From the NCBI RefSeq assembly GCF_028561275.1, contig NZ_JAQQTF010000010.1, forward strand, positions 62,001 to 126,000: a DNA stretch of 64,000 nt, in the 5' to 3' direction. Numbering within the stretch: the first letter of the stretch is position 1; each line of letters opens with the position of its first letter. The notes under the pieces are model-generated. The model had not been told where the DNA came from. It ran no database searches and saw nothing but the letters and a program-made list of their open reading frames with translations. The translations under genes were made by a program, and so were the position numbers. Source of the DNA: Aureisphaera galaxeae (GTDB lineage Bacteria > Bacteroidota > Bacteroidia > Flavobacteriales > Flavobacteriaceae). Shown here piece after piece: positions 27,741 through 37,884 of the stretch.

Positions 27741-29870
27741 TTAAACGTTAGCGGTTCCTCTCGCTGCAGCGATTACTTCTTCCGAAATATTGGAAGGAGT
27801 CTCTGCATAGTGTGAAAATTCCATAGTAGAAGTTGCACGACCTGAAGACAACGTTCTTAATGTGGTTACATAACCGAACATTTCAGAAAGTGGCACCTCT
27901 GCCTTAACAACTTTAGATCCTGCACGGTCGCTCATGTCATTTACCTGACCACGACGACGGTTCAAGTCACCTACGATATCACCCATGTTCTCTTCTGGAG
28001 TCAATACCTCCAACTTCATGATAGGCTCCATGATCACAGCTCCAGCCGACTTTGCTACGTTCTTGAAACCAAGCTTAGCAGCCAATTCGAAAGAAAGCTG
28101 ATCGGAATCTACAGGGTGGAAAGAACCATCCTTAAGTGTAACCTTCATACTATCTACTTCGAATCCAGCCAAAGGACCGTTTTTCATCGCTGCCTTAAAT
28201 CCTTTTTCAACAGAAGGGATAAATTCCTTAGGAATGTTACCACCTTTAATATTGTTAATGAATTCAAGACCTACTTTTCCTTCTTCGGCAGGCCCTAGCG
28301 TAAATACGATATCCGCAAATTTACCACGACCCCCTGTTTGTTTCTTATATACTTCTCTGTGATCTGCATCACGAGTAATAGCTTCTTTGTACTCTACCTG
28401 AGGCTTACCTTGGTTAACCTCTACTTTAAACTCACGCTTCAAACGATCCACGATAATATCTAAGTGAAGCTCTCCCATACCAGAAATAACGGTTTGTCCA
28501 GAAGCTTCGTCGGTACGCACTTGGAACGTTGGATCTTCTTCAGCCAATTTAGCCAAAGCCATTCCCAACTTATCCACATCGGCCTTTGTCTTAGGCTCCA
28601 CTGCAATACCAATTACCGGATCTGGGAAATCCATAGATTCCAACACGATAGGAGCTTTCTCTGCAGAAAGGGTATCTCCTGTCTTAATATCTTTAAATCC
28701 TACAGCTGCTCCAATATCTCCTGCTTCAATAAAATCAATTGCATTTTGCTTGTTGGAGTGCATCTGATAGATACGTGAAATACGTTCTTTCTTACCAGAA
28801 CGGTTGTTCAACACATAAGAACCTGCGTCCAAACGACCAGAATACGTACGGAAGAATGCCAAACGACCTACGAAAGGATCGGTAGCAATCTTAAATGCCA
28901 AAGCAGCGAATGGATCGTCTACACTTGGCTTACGGCTTATCTCTTCTTCGGTATCTGGATCCGTACCTACAATTGCATCCCTATCTACAGGAGAAGGCAG
29001 GTAACGACACACAGCGTCCAAAAGGAACTGAACTCCTTTATTCTTAAATGCAGATCCACAGATCATAGGAATAATGGACATATCCATTACAGCGGCACGC
29101 AAAGCAGCGTGAATTTCTTCTTCTGTAATAGAGTCTTCGTCCTCCATGAATTTTTCAAGAAGATCCTCGTCATAAGCAGCTACCTCTTCGATCAATTTAC
29201 CTCTCAACTCAGCAGCTTCTGCTTGTAGTTCTTCAGGAATATCGATTACATCGAATGTAGCCCCTTGGGTTTCATCGTGCCAAACAATTGCACGGTTCTT
29301 AACAAGATCAACAATACCTTTGAAATCCGCTTCATCACCAATGTTCATTACAATTGGCACTGCATTAGATCCCAACATATCTTTTACCTGCTGACACACA
29401 CCCATAAAGTTAGATCCCTGACGGTCCATTTTGTTCACGAACCCAATACGAGGAACTTTATAGTTATCTGCCAATCTCCAGTTAGTCTCAGACTGAGGCT
29501 CTACACCGTCTACCGCACTAAACAAGAATACCAACCCGTCCAATACACGTAAAGAACGGTTTACTTCTACTGTAAAGTCTACGTGACCAGGAGTATCGAT
29601 AATGTTAAAGTGATATCCTTTGGTTTCATCGGTTGGCTGACCATTTTCTATAGGGAAGTTCCAGGTACAAGTCGTAGCAGCAGAAGTAATAGTAATACCT
29701 CTTTCCTGCTCTTGCTCCATCCAGTCCATAGTGGCAGCACCATCGTGAACCTCTCCAATCTTATGGCTTACCCCTGTATAGTAAAGGATACGCTCTGTAG
29801 TGGTAGTCTTACCGGCATCGATATGCGCGGCAATCCCAATATTTCTAGTAAGTTTTAAATTTCTTGCCAT
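27741..29870 (-). CDS. fusA: Elongation factor G
   Basis: 709 residues from ATG 29870 ([20 protein letters not shown]); an in-frame TTG 28 codons upstream overlaps rpsG and is rejected. GTPase motifs: [10 protein letters not shown] (P-loop), switch [14 protein letters not shown]. The domain order G, II, III, IV, V is intact, with VQYKEAIT-type domain IV start ([20 protein letters not shown]) and the C-terminal [15 protein letters not shown]. It drives tRNA-mRNA translocation. Lies in the classic order rpsL-rpsG-fusA; tuf is not adjacent, rpsJ follows instead. Confidence 0.98.
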   Translation of the reverse strand: MARNLKLTRNIGIAAHIDAGKTTTTERILYYTGVSHKIGEVHDGAATMDWMEQEQERGITITSAATTCTWNFPIENGQPTDETKGYHFNIIDTPGHVDFTVEVNRSLRVLDGLVFLFSAVDGVEPQSETNWRLADNYKVPRIGFVNKMDRQGSNFMGVCQQVKDMLGSNAVPIVMNIGDEADFKGIVDLVKNRAIVWHDETQGATFDVIDIPEELQAEAAELRGKLIEEVAAYDEDLLEKFMEDEDSITEEEIHAALRAAVMDMSIIPMICGSAFKNKGVQFLLDAVCRYLPSPVDRDAIVGTDPDTEEEISRKPSVDDPFAALAFKIATDPFVGRLAFFRTYSGRLDAGSYVLNNRSGKKERISRIYQMHSNKQNAIDFIEAGDIGAAVGFKDIKTGDTLSAEKAPIVLESMDFPDPVIGIAVEPKTKADVDKLGMALAKLAEEDPTFQVRTDEASGQTVISGMGELHLDIIVDRLKREFKVEVNQGKPQVEYKEAITRDADHREVYKKQTGGRGKFADIVFTLGPAEEGKVGLEFINNIKGGNIPKEFIPSVEKGFKAAMKNGPLAGFEVDSMKVTLKDGSFHPVDSDQLSFELAAKLGFKNVAKSAGAVIMEPIMKLEVLTPEENMGDIVGDLNRRRGQVNDMSDRAGSKVVKAEVPLSEMFGYVTTLRTLSSGRATSTMEFSHYAETPSNISEEVIAAARGTANV

Positions 29871-29877
29871 TTTTATA

Positions 29878-30354
29878 TTAGAATCTAAAGTGTGAGAATG
29901 CTTTGTTTGCTTCAGCCATCTTGTGCGTATCAACACGTTTTTTAACTGCAGCACCTTCTTCTTTAGCAGCTGCTAAAATCTCAGCAGCCAATTTTTGCGC
30001 CATCGACTTCTCGTTACGCTTTCTAGCATAACCAATTAACCACTTCATAGCGGTTGAAATCTTACGGTCTGGGCGTATTTGCATAGGGATTTGGAAAGTA
30101 GCCCCTCCTACTCTTCGGCTACGTACTTCTACGTGAGGCATAACATTGGAAAGTGCGTCCTTCCATAGTTCCAAAGCCGTTTTTTCTTCGTCTTGTTTTT
30201 TCTCGTCTACGATATCGATTGCATCGTAGAAAATTTTGAAAGCCACCGACTTCTTACCATCCCACATTAAGTTGTTCACAAAACGCGTTACCAACTGGTC
30301 ATTAAATCTTGGATCTGGTAAAAGCGGTCTTTTCTTGGCTGCTCTTTTTCTCAT
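29878..30354 (-). CDS. rpsG: 30S ribosomal protein S7
   Basis: 158 residues: [20 protein letters not shown] and the signature [22 protein letters not shown], then [17 protein letters not shown]7 organises the 30S head and touches E-site tRNA and mRNA. Twenty-five bases after rpsL, 7 before fusA. Confidence 0.98.
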   Translation of the reverse strand: MRKRAAKKRPLLPDPRFNDQLVTRFVNNLMWDGKKSVAFKIFYDAIDIVDEKKQDEEKTALELWKDALSNVMPHVEVRSRRVGGATFQIPMQIRPDRKISTAMKWLIGYARKRNEKSMAQKLAAEILAAAKEEGAAVKKRVDTHKMAEANKAFSHFRF

Positions 30355-30379
30355 TTCTTCGTTTTAAAGCTGTTTAAAA

Positions 30380-30754
30380 TTACTTCTTAGGGCGTTTTGC
30401 ACCGTATTTAGATCTACGTTGTGTTCTACCTTCAACACCAGCGGTGTCCAAAGCTCCACGAACGATATGATATCTAACTCCCGGCAAATCCTTTACCCTT
30501 CCACCTCTAACCAATACTATCGAGTGCTCTTGAAGATTGTGTCCTTCACCGCCGATGTATGCGTTTACCTCTTTTCCATTGGTCAAACGAACACGCGCTA
30601 CTTTACGCATCGCAGAGTTCGGTTTCTTAGGAGTAGTGGTATATACACGTGTACACACACCGCGACGTTGCGGGCACGAATCCAAAGCAGCCGATTTACT
30701 CTTCTTGGTTATTTTGGCTCTTCCTTTTCGTACTAATTGTGAAATAGTTGGCAT
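30380..30754 (-). CDS. rpsL: 30S ribosomal protein S12
   Basis: 124 residues: [20 protein letters not shown], then [48 protein letters not shown]. The lysine in TPKKPNSA and the lysine-proline of VKDLP are wild type, so no streptomycin-resistance change is visible at those two sites. S12 monitors codon-anticodon pairing in the A site. First gene of the str operon, behind a strong promoter. Confidence 0.98.
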   Translation of the reverse strand: MPTISQLVRKGRAKITKKSKSAALDSCPQRRGVCTRVYTTTPKKPNSAMRKVARVRLTNGKEVNAYIGGEGHNLQEHSIVLVRGGRVKDLPGVRYHIVRGALDTAGVEGRTQRRSKYGAKRPKK

Positions 30755-30810
30755 ATAAAATCCTTATTATACTTAATTAAATGACATAATTTCCCCTATA
30801 AAAGGGCGTG

Positions 30811-30841
30811 CAAAGGTAGAAATAAAATTGAATTATTCCAA
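30811..30841 (-). promoter_or_regulatory. Promoter of the str operon (rpsL-rpsG-fusA-rpsJ)
   Basis: On the minus strand TTG (30841-30839), 20 bases, TACCTTTG (30818-30811): a full match to the Bacteroidota TTG/TAnnTTTG consensus. The start of transcription would leave a leader of about 50 bases before the rpsL ATG. Confidence 0.8.
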
Positions 30842-30890
30842 TATGCCCAAAATTATTTTTGATTGAGTAACAATTATTTAAAATTGAAAT

Positions 30891-30944
30891 ATGAAAAGCG
30901 CACCAATAGCGTTAGTTTTACAGACCCTAAAGGAGGTATTTTGA
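30891..30944 (+). other. 17-codon upstream ORF overlapping the start of the Omp85 gene
   Basis: ATG 30891 opens MKSAPIALVLQTLKEVF and stops at TGA 30942-30944, which overlaps the TTG start (30941) of the next gene. It contains the strong AAGGAGG ribosome-binding sequence for that TTG. It may couple translation; coding value is uncertain. Confidence 0.35.
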
Positions 30945-32638
30945 AGCGTGTCTTATATCTTATTTTATACCTTAATATATATATACAAATTTCTGAAGTT
31001 GCTCATGCTCAGAATTTAACCCTAGAAATTAAGGCCGAAAAAGCATTTACGGAAGGATTGCTGGATTCCCTCGAAACCAAAACAAACCACCCCGATTACA
31101 AATCGCTCTCATCCGAATTGGACTCCCTCCTTCCCAAACTTCAGAAACGGGGTTTTCTAGAAAGTCGGCTCATTGCCTTAGAACGAAAGAACGATTCCTT
31201 GTTTGGCGCAGACCTCTATTTGGGCAATCGCTGGAGCCGCATCAAAATCCATTACAATCCCGAACAGCTTGACAGTGATTTGCTAAAGATCATTTCAAAC
31301 GAAGTAGAAGAAAACCACTTCACCATTCTCATTGCAAATGCCGAAACGGTGCTTTCCTATCTGAACAAACAGCTGAGCCAGGACGGAAATCCCTTTGCAC
31401 GCGTTGCCTTGTCCAATATTCAGAAGAAAGACCAGAAAACATTAGAAGCCCAACTGAATATTCAACTAGGGCCACAGCGCACCTTAGACAAGATCGTCAT
31501 AAAGGGATATGAGAAATTCCCCCAATCCTTTTTGAAGTATTACGCCGGAATCAGAACCGGAAAGACCTTGGACCGAGATAAAGTCACCCGGCAAAACGAA
31601 TTGCTGAACAATTTGGGATTCGTCTCAACAATTAAGCCTCCCGAAGCACTTTTCAGAAAAGATTCAACCACCATATACTTCTACTTGGAAAAAAGAAACA
31701 ATAACCTGTTCGATGGGATCCTAGGATTTGCCACCAACCCCGAAACACAAAAAATAGAATTCAACGGATTCCTTAACCTCGAACTGAACAACAATCTCAA
31801 CTTTGGAGAACAACTGCTCTTAAACTATAAAGCAGACGGTAGGGAACAACAAAACTTCAAGGCCAAGGCAGTACTACCCTACCTTTTTAAATCACCCTTT
31901 GGTGTGAGCGGAGAACTAACCATTTTTAAAAGGGACAGTACCTTTTCTACGACAGATCAACAGGCACGACTCCATTATCAAGCCGGTCCCAACCTATCCT
32001 TATCGGCCGGATATCGAACCTATGAATCCAGCAACCTTCTGGACGAAGTCATCGCAGGATCGGCAGTAGAAGACTACAACTCCAGATATGCGCTTTTGGG
32101 TGTAGCCTACAGAAGACCCCAGATACAAGGTTTTTTTCCCGTAAAAACACGTATCGAGCTCAATGGAGAAATAGGAAATCGTGAAAACGATGCCGGCAAA
32201 CAAGATCAGTTTAGAATCACCGGAAGGTTAAGTCATATCTTTAGTCTTAATTTAAGAAACTCGATATACTTAAATAGCGAAAGCAGCGTCCTTTCCAGTG
32301 ACGATTATCTCACCAACGAACTGTTCCGATTTGGGGGTATAAACAGCATACGGGGTTTTAGCGAAAACAGCATAGACGCTTCTCTATTCACGGTGCTCAA
32401 TACAGAGTACCGATACCTCTTCAACGCCACTACCTACGTACATAGTATTGTCGATGTGGCTTATTTCGAAAACAACGTATTAGACCTAAAAGAGGAGTTA
32501 TTTAGTTTCGGATTGGGTCTTGGACTCAACACGGAAGCTGGCGTATTTAGATTCAATATTGCCAACGGAATTTCACAGGATCAGGAGTTCAAATTTTCGA
32601 ATACAAAAATCCATATTAGCCTCTCATCCCGCTTCTAG
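30941..32638 (+). CDS. Omp85/BamA-type outer-membrane barrel protein
   Basis: 565 residues from TTG 30941. The start is chosen because AAAGGAGG precedes it by 4 bases and because it opens a textbook signal peptide (KRVLYLILYLNIYIQIS..AHA, cut before QN); the longer frame from TTG 30863 would bury this. After a helical stretch, one or two POTRA-like units lie at about 130-250 (LDKIVIKGYEKFPQSFLKYYAGIRTGKTLDRDKV). The rest is a membrane barrel with the Omp85 motif-like NELFRFGGINSIRGFSENSI and a C-terminal SSRF. Family members insert or export outer-membrane or lipid cargo; this short form is more TamA- than BamA-like. It is transcribed away from the str operon. Confidence 0.8.
   Translation: MKRVLYLILYLNIYIQISEVAHAQNLTLEIKAEKAFTEGLLDSLETKTNHPDYKSLSSELDSLLPKLQKRGFLESRLIALERKNDSLFGADLYLGNRWSRIKIHYNPEQLDSDLLKIISNEVEENHFTILIANAETVLSYLNKQLSQDGNPFARVALSNIQKKDQKTLEAQLNIQLGPQRTLDKIVIKGYEKFPQSFLKYYAGIRTGKTLDRDKVTRQNELLNNLGFVSTIKPPEALFRKDSTTIYFYLEKRNNNLFDGILGFATNPETQKIEFNGFLNLELNNNLNFGEQLLLNYKADGREQQNFKAKAVLPYLFKSPFGVSGELTIFKRDSTFSTTDQQARLHYQAGPNLSLSAGYRTYESSNLLDEVIAGSAVEDYNSRYALLGVAYRRPQIQGFFPVKTRIELNGEIGNRENDAGKQDQFRITGRLSHIFSLNLRNSIYLNSESSVLSSDDYLTNELFRFGGINSIRGFSENSIDASLFTVLNTEYRYLFNATTYVHSIVDVAYFENNVLDLKEELFSFGLGLGLNTEAGVFRFNIANGISQDQEFKFSNTKIHISLSSRF
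30965..30987 (+). repeat. 23-base exact repeat, copy 1
   Basis: The sequence TTATACCTTA followed by an AT run and ATACA occurs here inside the signal-peptide codons of the Omp85 gene and again, identical over 23 bases, at 37702-37724 directly behind a lipoprotein gene. Part is low-complexity AT, but the first ten bases are not. Confidence 0.6.
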
Positions 32639-32754
32639 TAAAGGTTTATCGTCCCTTACTTTTCCATTTTTCCATATTTATAAAACGCGATAGCGGTTTC
32701 TTTTTCCTTTAACATTTTCTTAAAACTTTTGTATGGAATTAAAAATGCAAAACT

Positions 32755-35700
32755 ATGGAGAAAAGAAAATGGAGGATGGCAATTGTGCTGCTTCTTATGG
32801 TGGCACAATGGTCATTTTCACAAGAAAAGGAAATCACCGGAACGGTGGTCGACGATCAAGGGTTACCCCTTCTCGGAGCGAATATTCTAGTGAAGGAAAC
32901 CTCGCAAGGAACCCAAACAGATTTCAATGGAGCCTATTCCCTTACAGTGAATGTAGGGAGCACCTTAGTTTTTAGCTATGTGGGGTTTCAAAATCAGGAA
33001 ATTGTAGTAAGTGACACAAACACTATTAATGTGGAATTGCTTCCCGACAATCTATTGGAGCCAGTTCTACTATTAACATATTCAAAGAGAAAACAGATTA
33101 CCCAAAGTTCTGCCATTGTTTCCATAGGGGCCAGCGAAATTACGGAGCTGAGCCCAACCACAAGTATCGATAACCTATTGCAAGGTAAGGCAGCAGGGGT
33201 GCAAGTAACTTCGGCCAACGGTAAACCAGGGCAAGGAGCTTTTGTTAGGATTCGAGGGATCGGCTCCTTAACTGCAAGCGCCTCCTCCCCTTTATACGTT
33301 GTGGATGGTGCTATTATTAGGGAACAGGAATTGGGAAATATACCCAATGAAGATATTGAAAACATTACCATCTTAAAGGATGCCGCAACAACTGCCCGTT
33401 ACGGCTCCCGAGGCTCTAGTGGTGTTGTTCTCATTACCACTAAATCGGGGCAACGGAATAAGGACGGTGTTATTCGTTTCAGTTCCCGCTACGGAGTGAC
33501 CTCCAGGATCAATCCGAATTTCGATGTGATGGATGCTGAACAGAAAATGCAGTTCGAATCCGAATTGTTTGCCCTTGGTGTTACTGCTGCCGGGAACCTC
33601 CCGGGGGTAACGACCTTGCCCGGGAGCTCAGAACGGCAATTCTTGTTGGACAATGAGACCGACTGGCAAGATCTTATCCTAAAAGAGGGTATCATACAGA
33701 ATAACAGTGTGTCCTTTTCTGGAGGGTCGGAAAAGATGGATTACTTCTTCTCTGTTGGGCATGACCGAAATACGGGCATTATAGATCAGTTGGACGGTTT
33801 TGAAAGAATCAACAGTAGGGTAAATCTAAACTTCGATCCAAAGGAATGGCTTTCACTAGGCGTCAATGTGGGATATTCTAGATCTACCAGCGATGAACCC
33901 CGTGATCGCAACAATGTACAAAACCCCTTTAGGGCTATGTATGATTACAACCCCTATGAAACAGAATTTGAATTGGATGAAAACGGGGAAATCATCTTGG
34001 ACGAAAATGGCGATCCCGAATACACCCCAACGCACACCACATTTAATGTGAGAGGGGCATTGCTTACAGAACCTGCAGTAGACATTGAGAATAATTTGTT
34101 GACCAGCGTTAATTCGGAAGTTCGATTCACAGACTTTTTAAGCTACTCCTTTACAACCGCCATAAGCAGCTTGAATCGACGAGCAGAACGGTTTTCCAAA
34201 CCCGGTGGAATCTTGGACGAAATAATTGGCGATCCGGATAATCCCGGAAATAAATTGGACACCGGCACATATCGGTTCGACATGACCATTAGCAATCGAC
34301 TGAATTACAATCTTGAAACCGAAAACCATCACTTGGATGTGCTTGGCCTTTTCGAATACAACTACAACGAAAACAATGGATATCGCGTTCGAAGCATAGG
34401 ATTCCCCTCTGCCGAACTTTCCACCCAGTCCAATGCGGCGCAGGTTACCCAAGGCTCTACCACTCGGGACAAACTAACCCTAGTGTCCTACGGAATGTTT
34501 GCCGACTACGATTTCAAAGAAAAGTACTTGGCATCGGCCTCCGTTCGATATGACGGTTCTTCCAACTTTGGAGCCGATAACAGATTTGGTCTTTTTTACA
34601 GTGGAAGTTTAGGTTGGAATGTAGCCAAAGAAGATTTCTTCAAGGTTGGCTTTGTGGACGACCTGAAACTACGCGGATCCTACGGAACAACAGGAAACAG
34701 GGACGGAATTACGAGGTACGCGGCACAGGACAATGTGCAGTTTGGCTCCTATCCTGGAGGCTCTGCCACCATTCCTTCCAATATTGGAAATCCGGAATTG
34801 AAATGGGAAACGACTACTACCACCAATGTAGGGATGGAGTTCAATCTATTCAACAATAGGATTCGAGGGGTAACGGATTACTTTGTTCGTAAAACTGAAG
34901 ACCTTCTATTCGCTATCCCCAAGTCCAGCGAATCCGGCGTAGGCACGGTAACTGGAAACTTAGGTACGATTGAAAACAAAGGACTGGAGATTTCCCTGCA
35001 GGCAGATGTATTCAGAAACCCAGACTTCAAGTGGACCTTGGGAGGCAACATTGTATTCTTGGATACAGAAATCCTAGAATTACCCGAAGGTGAGGATGTG
35101 ACTCCGGCCAACGCTTTCAATATACTTTTCCGGGAGGGGGCAAAAGTGAACGAGCACTATTTGGTTCGTTATGCAGGCGTTGACCCAAGCAATGGAGCAC
35201 CCCTCTACTTCGGGGCCGATGGAAATACCTATAGAGCCGATGACCTTCCCGAAGATGAAAACAACAATCGAGTACTTCAGGGCAAATCGACCATTGCAGA
35301 TAAGGAAGGAGGATTCTTCTCTAACATTCGCTACAAAGGTTTTGGATTGAGAACTGATTTTGTTTTCAAAGCAGGTAACTGGATCAACAATTTTGTACGG
35401 TCCAACCTAACCTCCGATGGGTTCAATATCGAGGACAATCAGGCACTTGACGCCTTCAATTACTGGAGACAACCCGGAGACACAAATGTACACCCGAGCC
35501 CCTTGTTCCAAAACGAGGCCAACTCGGTGAACTCCGATCGTTTTTTGGAAAAAGGAGATTATATCCGTATGCGAAATATCACATTGTCTTATACCGCCGG
35601 GGAAAAGATTTTGGAAAAAATCCCTGTGAGTTCCTTGCGGCTTTACGTACAGGGACAAAACCTTCTGACCTTCACCAAATTCTTTGGGGATCCTGAAGTG

Positions 35701-35817
35701 GGAATCGCCTCGGGCGAAACAATCAACTTTGCCAATACGGTGGCACCGGGCGAAGCTACCTTATACAGTTATCCAAACACAAAATCCATTCAAGTAGGAT
35801 TGGATGTGAGTTTCTAA
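32755..35817 (+). CDS. SusC/RagA-family TonB-dependent outer-membrane receptor (locus 1)
   Basis: 1020 residues. Signal peptide to about residue 22 (cut before QEKEITG), a carboxypeptidase-regulatory-like domain (ITGTVVDDQGLPLLGANILV, about 27-105), a plug domain (about 115-235, with RIRGIGSLTASASSPLYVVDG and ENITILKDAATTARYGSRGSSGVV, the SusC signature), then a 22-strand barrel to the terminal LDVSF. SusC proteins import a substrate captured by the partner SusD, powered by TonB-ExbBD. The SusD partner follows 10 bases downstream. No degradative enzyme is nearby, so the substrate is unknown. ATG 32733 is in another frame and is not used. Confidence 0.93.
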   Translation: MEKRKWRMAIVLLLMVAQWSFSQEKEITGTVVDDQGLPLLGANILVKETSQGTQTDFNGAYSLTVNVGSTLVFSYVGFQNQEIVVSDTNTINVELLPDNLLEPVLLLTYSKRKQITQSSAIVSIGASEITELSPTTSIDNLLQGKAAGVQVTSANGKPGQGAFVRIRGIGSLTASASSPLYVVDGAIIREQELGNIPNEDIENITILKDAATTARYGSRGSSGVVLITTKSGQRNKDGVIRFSSRYGVTSRINPNFDVMDAEQKMQFESELFALGVTAAGNLPGVTTLPGSSERQFLLDNETDWQDLILKEGIIQNNSVSFSGGSEKMDYFFSVGHDRNTGIIDQLDGFERINSRVNLNFDPKEWLSLGVNVGYSRSTSDEPRDRNNVQNPFRAMYDYNPYETEFELDENGEIILDENGDPEYTPTHTTFNVRGALLTEPAVDIENNLLTSVNSEVRFTDFLSYSFTTAISSLNRRAERFSKPGGILDEIIGDPDNPGNKLDTGTYRFDMTISNRLNYNLETENHHLDVLGLFEYNYNENNGYRVRSIGFPSAELSTQSNAAQVTQGSTTRDKLTLVSYGMFADYDFKEKYLASASVRYDGSSNFGADNRFGLFYSGSLGWNVAKEDFFKVGFVDDLKLRGSYGTTGNRDGITRYAAQDNVQFGSYPGGSATIPSNIGNPELKWETTTTTNVGMEFNLFNNRIRGVTDYFVRKTEDLLFAIPKSSESGVGTVTGNLGTIENKGLEISLQADVFRNPDFKWTLGGNIVFLDTEILELPEGEDVTPANAFNILFREGAKVNEHYLVRYAGVDPSNGAPLYFGADGNTYRADDLPEDENNNRVLQGKSTIADKEGGFFSNIRYKGFGLRTDFVFKAGNWINNFVRSNLTSDGFNIEDNQALDAFNYWRQPGDTNVHPSPLFQNEANSVNSDRFLEKGDYIRMRNITLSYTAGEKILEKIPVSSLRLYVQGQNLLTFTKFFGDPEVGIASGETINFANTVAPGEATLYSYPNTKSIQVGLDVSF

Positions 35818-35827
35818 AATTATAGTT

Positions 35828-37255
35828 ATGAAAAGATTTAAAATAAATATATCCGTCATTTTGACCATGGCAATGCTCTTCACTTCATGCGAAGCCGACT
35901 TAGAGCAATTGCCCTTTGATGAGTTTGCGACCGAAAATGCCTTTACCACGGCACAGGATTTTGAAAATGCTATACGAGGTGCGTATTCCGCACTTACCCG
36001 AGGTGGTTTTTATGGTAGCAGTGATCAAGGTTCCATGCTAAGCGCACCCGATGTTCTAGCAGACAATGTAACGCTGGCTCAAGCGGGACGCTTCACCAAG
36101 CGTAATTTGCACGATTACCTTTACAATCCTAATAGCACTTTGCTTACGCTCTATAATGATGTGTACACAACGGTTTTCCGAACCAATCAGATTCTGTTTT
36201 TTGCTGAAAGTTTTGAAGGGGAAAGTCGAGACAACATTATTGCCGAAGCGAAGGCATTAAGAGCACTGGCACATTTCAATCTGGTAACATTATTTGGCAA
36301 GATCCCAACGCAATCTGGTGATGCTGGAAGCTCACTAGGAGTAGCCTATGTAATGCAGGCCGATCCCAACATAGAACCAGAACGATTGAGTGTTGCCGAA
36401 ACGTACCGTCTTATCGTAGATGACTTGGAAGATGCCAAATCGAAAATAAACGACACAAATCCTGCGGGTAGGATGGGCAAGGATGCTGTACGCATCTTAT
36501 TATCCCGGGCGTACCTATATATGGGACAATGGCAAAATGCGGTAAACACAGCCAATGAAGTATCGGCTCCTTTAGCTTCTAGGGAAGACGTAGTAGGTGT
36601 CTGGGAAGACTCCAGTCGTTCGGGGCTGGTATTCTACATTCCCAATGTAGACCCTATTTTGGGGAATAGCATTGGAATAGCTTGGAGTCAAGGGAGCATG
36701 AACAGTCTAATTCCTGAGTATGTGGCTTCCTTCGAACTTTACAATCTTTATGCAGATGATGATATTAGAAAAGAGGCCTACACTTTTGAAGGGGCTAGCA
36801 GTGGTACCCAGTACAATGGTATTAAAAAACTGTTCGGGCGGGCAGGTCAATCCAATGGGGAGGTAGACTACAAAATCCTTCGTGCCGCCGAAGCCGAATT
36901 GAACAAAGCAGAGGCCTATTTTAATATTGGAAACGAGTCGGCCGCGAGGCAGGCATTGGACCAAGTGAGGAGCCGAAGATATACCAATCCACCCAGTGGA
37001 GAAACTGGAACTGCACTGAGGGATGCCATTCGATTAGAGCGAAGACTGGAATTTGCTTTCGAATACCAGCGCTTCTTCGATCTTAAAAGATGGGGACTGG
37101 CTGTGAACCGAGGCAATACCGGCGACCAAGCCGATGGTTCTGGAACACCCTCGAATATTCTCAACCTACCTGCTAACAGCAACCGATTCCAACTGCCTAT
37201 TGCACAAGAATCCCTAGATGCAAATCCTAACTTAAGACAAAACCCAGGTTACTAA
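35828..37255 (+). CDS. SusD/RagB-family nutrient-binding lipoprotein (locus 1)
   Basis: 475 residues. A lipoprotein signal (MKRFKINISVILTMAMLFTSC, lipobox FTSC) anchors it at the cell surface. The N-terminal TPR-like part begins LPFDEFATENAFTTAQDFENAIRGAYSAL, and the C-terminal RRLEFAFEYQRFFDLKRWG is a strong SusD family signature. It forms the lid of the SusC channel and binds substrate. Starts 10 bases after susC; the small lipoprotein gene follows after 11. Confidence 0.93.
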   Translation: MKRFKINISVILTMAMLFTSCEADLEQLPFDEFATENAFTTAQDFENAIRGAYSALTRGGFYGSSDQGSMLSAPDVLADNVTLAQAGRFTKRNLHDYLYNPNSTLLTLYNDVYTTVFRTNQILFFAESFEGESRDNIIAEAKALRALAHFNLVTLFGKIPTQSGDAGSSLGVAYVMQADPNIEPERLSVAETYRLIVDDLEDAKSKINDTNPAGRMGKDAVRILLSRAYLYMGQWQNAVNTANEVSAPLASREDVVGVWEDSSRSGLVFYIPNVDPILGNSIGIAWSQGSMNSLIPEYVASFELYNLYADDDIRKEAYTFEGASSGTQYNGIKKLFGRAGQSNGEVDYKILRAAEAELNKAEAYFNIGNESAARQALDQVRSRRYTNPPSGETGTALRDAIRLERRLEFAFEYQRFFDLKRWGLAVNRGNTGDQADGSGTPSNILNLPANSNRFQLPIAQESLDANPNLRQNPGY

Positions 37256-37266
37256 ATCGAATAACA

Positions 37267-37701
37267 ATGAAAAAAGCACATATCATCTTATTATCACTCT
37301 TCGTTGCCATTACTATTTCTTGCAACGAAACATACGACGACTTTGACGGCAACCGGAATACCACAGCTGGATTTACCCTAGGGGCTACTTTGGAAATACC
37401 TGTTTCGGCCGACAATCCTTTAATCGATTTTCCCATCTCATTTTTTGTGAGCGATGTAGCTCCCATGGACAGGGAGCTTCGGATTATTGTTGTGACCGAA
37501 GAAACGGAGGTAGCACCCGAGAATTATTCATTTGATTCTTCGGTGATCATTCCGGCCAATGAAAGAAGGGGGAGTTTGTTGTTTTCGGCTATGAATGTAT
37601 CTCTTACCGAAGAGTTTGCAGCTTTGGTCTTGGCATTCGAAGAAAGCAGTGAGGTCACCTCTGGGAAAAAGGCCAATATCGCATTGCGATCGAACGATTA
37701 A
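37267..37701 (+). CDS. Small surface lipoprotein with a BT_3987/DUF1735-like domain (locus 1)
   Basis: 144 residues, lipobox ISC with cysteine at about residue 19 (MKKAHIILLSLFVAITISC). The mature part is all-beta in look (LEIPVSADNPLIDFPISFFVSDV, ELRIIVVTEETEVAPENYSF, VIIPANERRGSLLFSAMNV), like the BT_3987-type immunoglobulin-like domains that go with SusCD pairs. It probably sits at the surface with SusC-SusD and helps bind substrate. The domain match is from memory and moderate. Third gene of the same transcript; a 23-base repeat begins directly behind its stop. Confidence 0.65.
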   Translation: MKKAHIILLSLFVAITISCNETYDDFDGNRNTTAGFTLGATLEIPVSADNPLIDFPISFFVSDVAPMDRELRIIVVTEETEVAPENYSFDSSVIIPANERRGSLLFSAMNVSLTEEFAALVLAFEESSEVTSGKKANIALRSND

Positions 37702-37724
37702 TTATACCTTAATATATATATACA
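37702..37724 (+). repeat. 23-base exact repeat, copy 2
   Basis: Identical over 23 bases to 30965-30987, starting at the base after the stop codon of the locus 1 lipoprotein gene. The copies are 6.7 kb apart in the same orientation. Confidence 0.6.
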
Positions 37725-37825
37725 TGTTTTCACATATCATTTAATCCCAAGTATAGATACCCGATGAAGTCCCTAACGATGCGTTAACATTCCCATAAAA
37801 AAAACTAAACTTTAAGTATAAAAAG

Positions 37826-37856
37826 TTGTGTAATTAACTTTTTATTGTGATTTTTG
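37826..37856 (+). promoter_or_regulatory. Promoter of the second SusCD locus
   Basis: TTG (37826-37828), 20 bases, GATTTTTG (37849-37856): matches the consensus at all but the first base of the -7 box. Predicted leader of about 20-25 bases before ATG 37885. The rest of 37702-37884 has no gene. Confidence 0.6.
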
Positions 37857-37884
37857 GCATTGGCTAATTCAAATAAATTATAAA

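Noticed and set aside
29871-29954. 28-residue extension of EF-G from a TTG
   Set aside because: It would overlap rpsG; the EF-G family starts at [10 protein letters not shown].
32733-32975. Plus-strand ORF starting 22 bases before SusC
   Set aside because: Overlaps the SusC signal peptide and regulatory domain in another frame, and has no family features; the SusC frame is supported by its domains.
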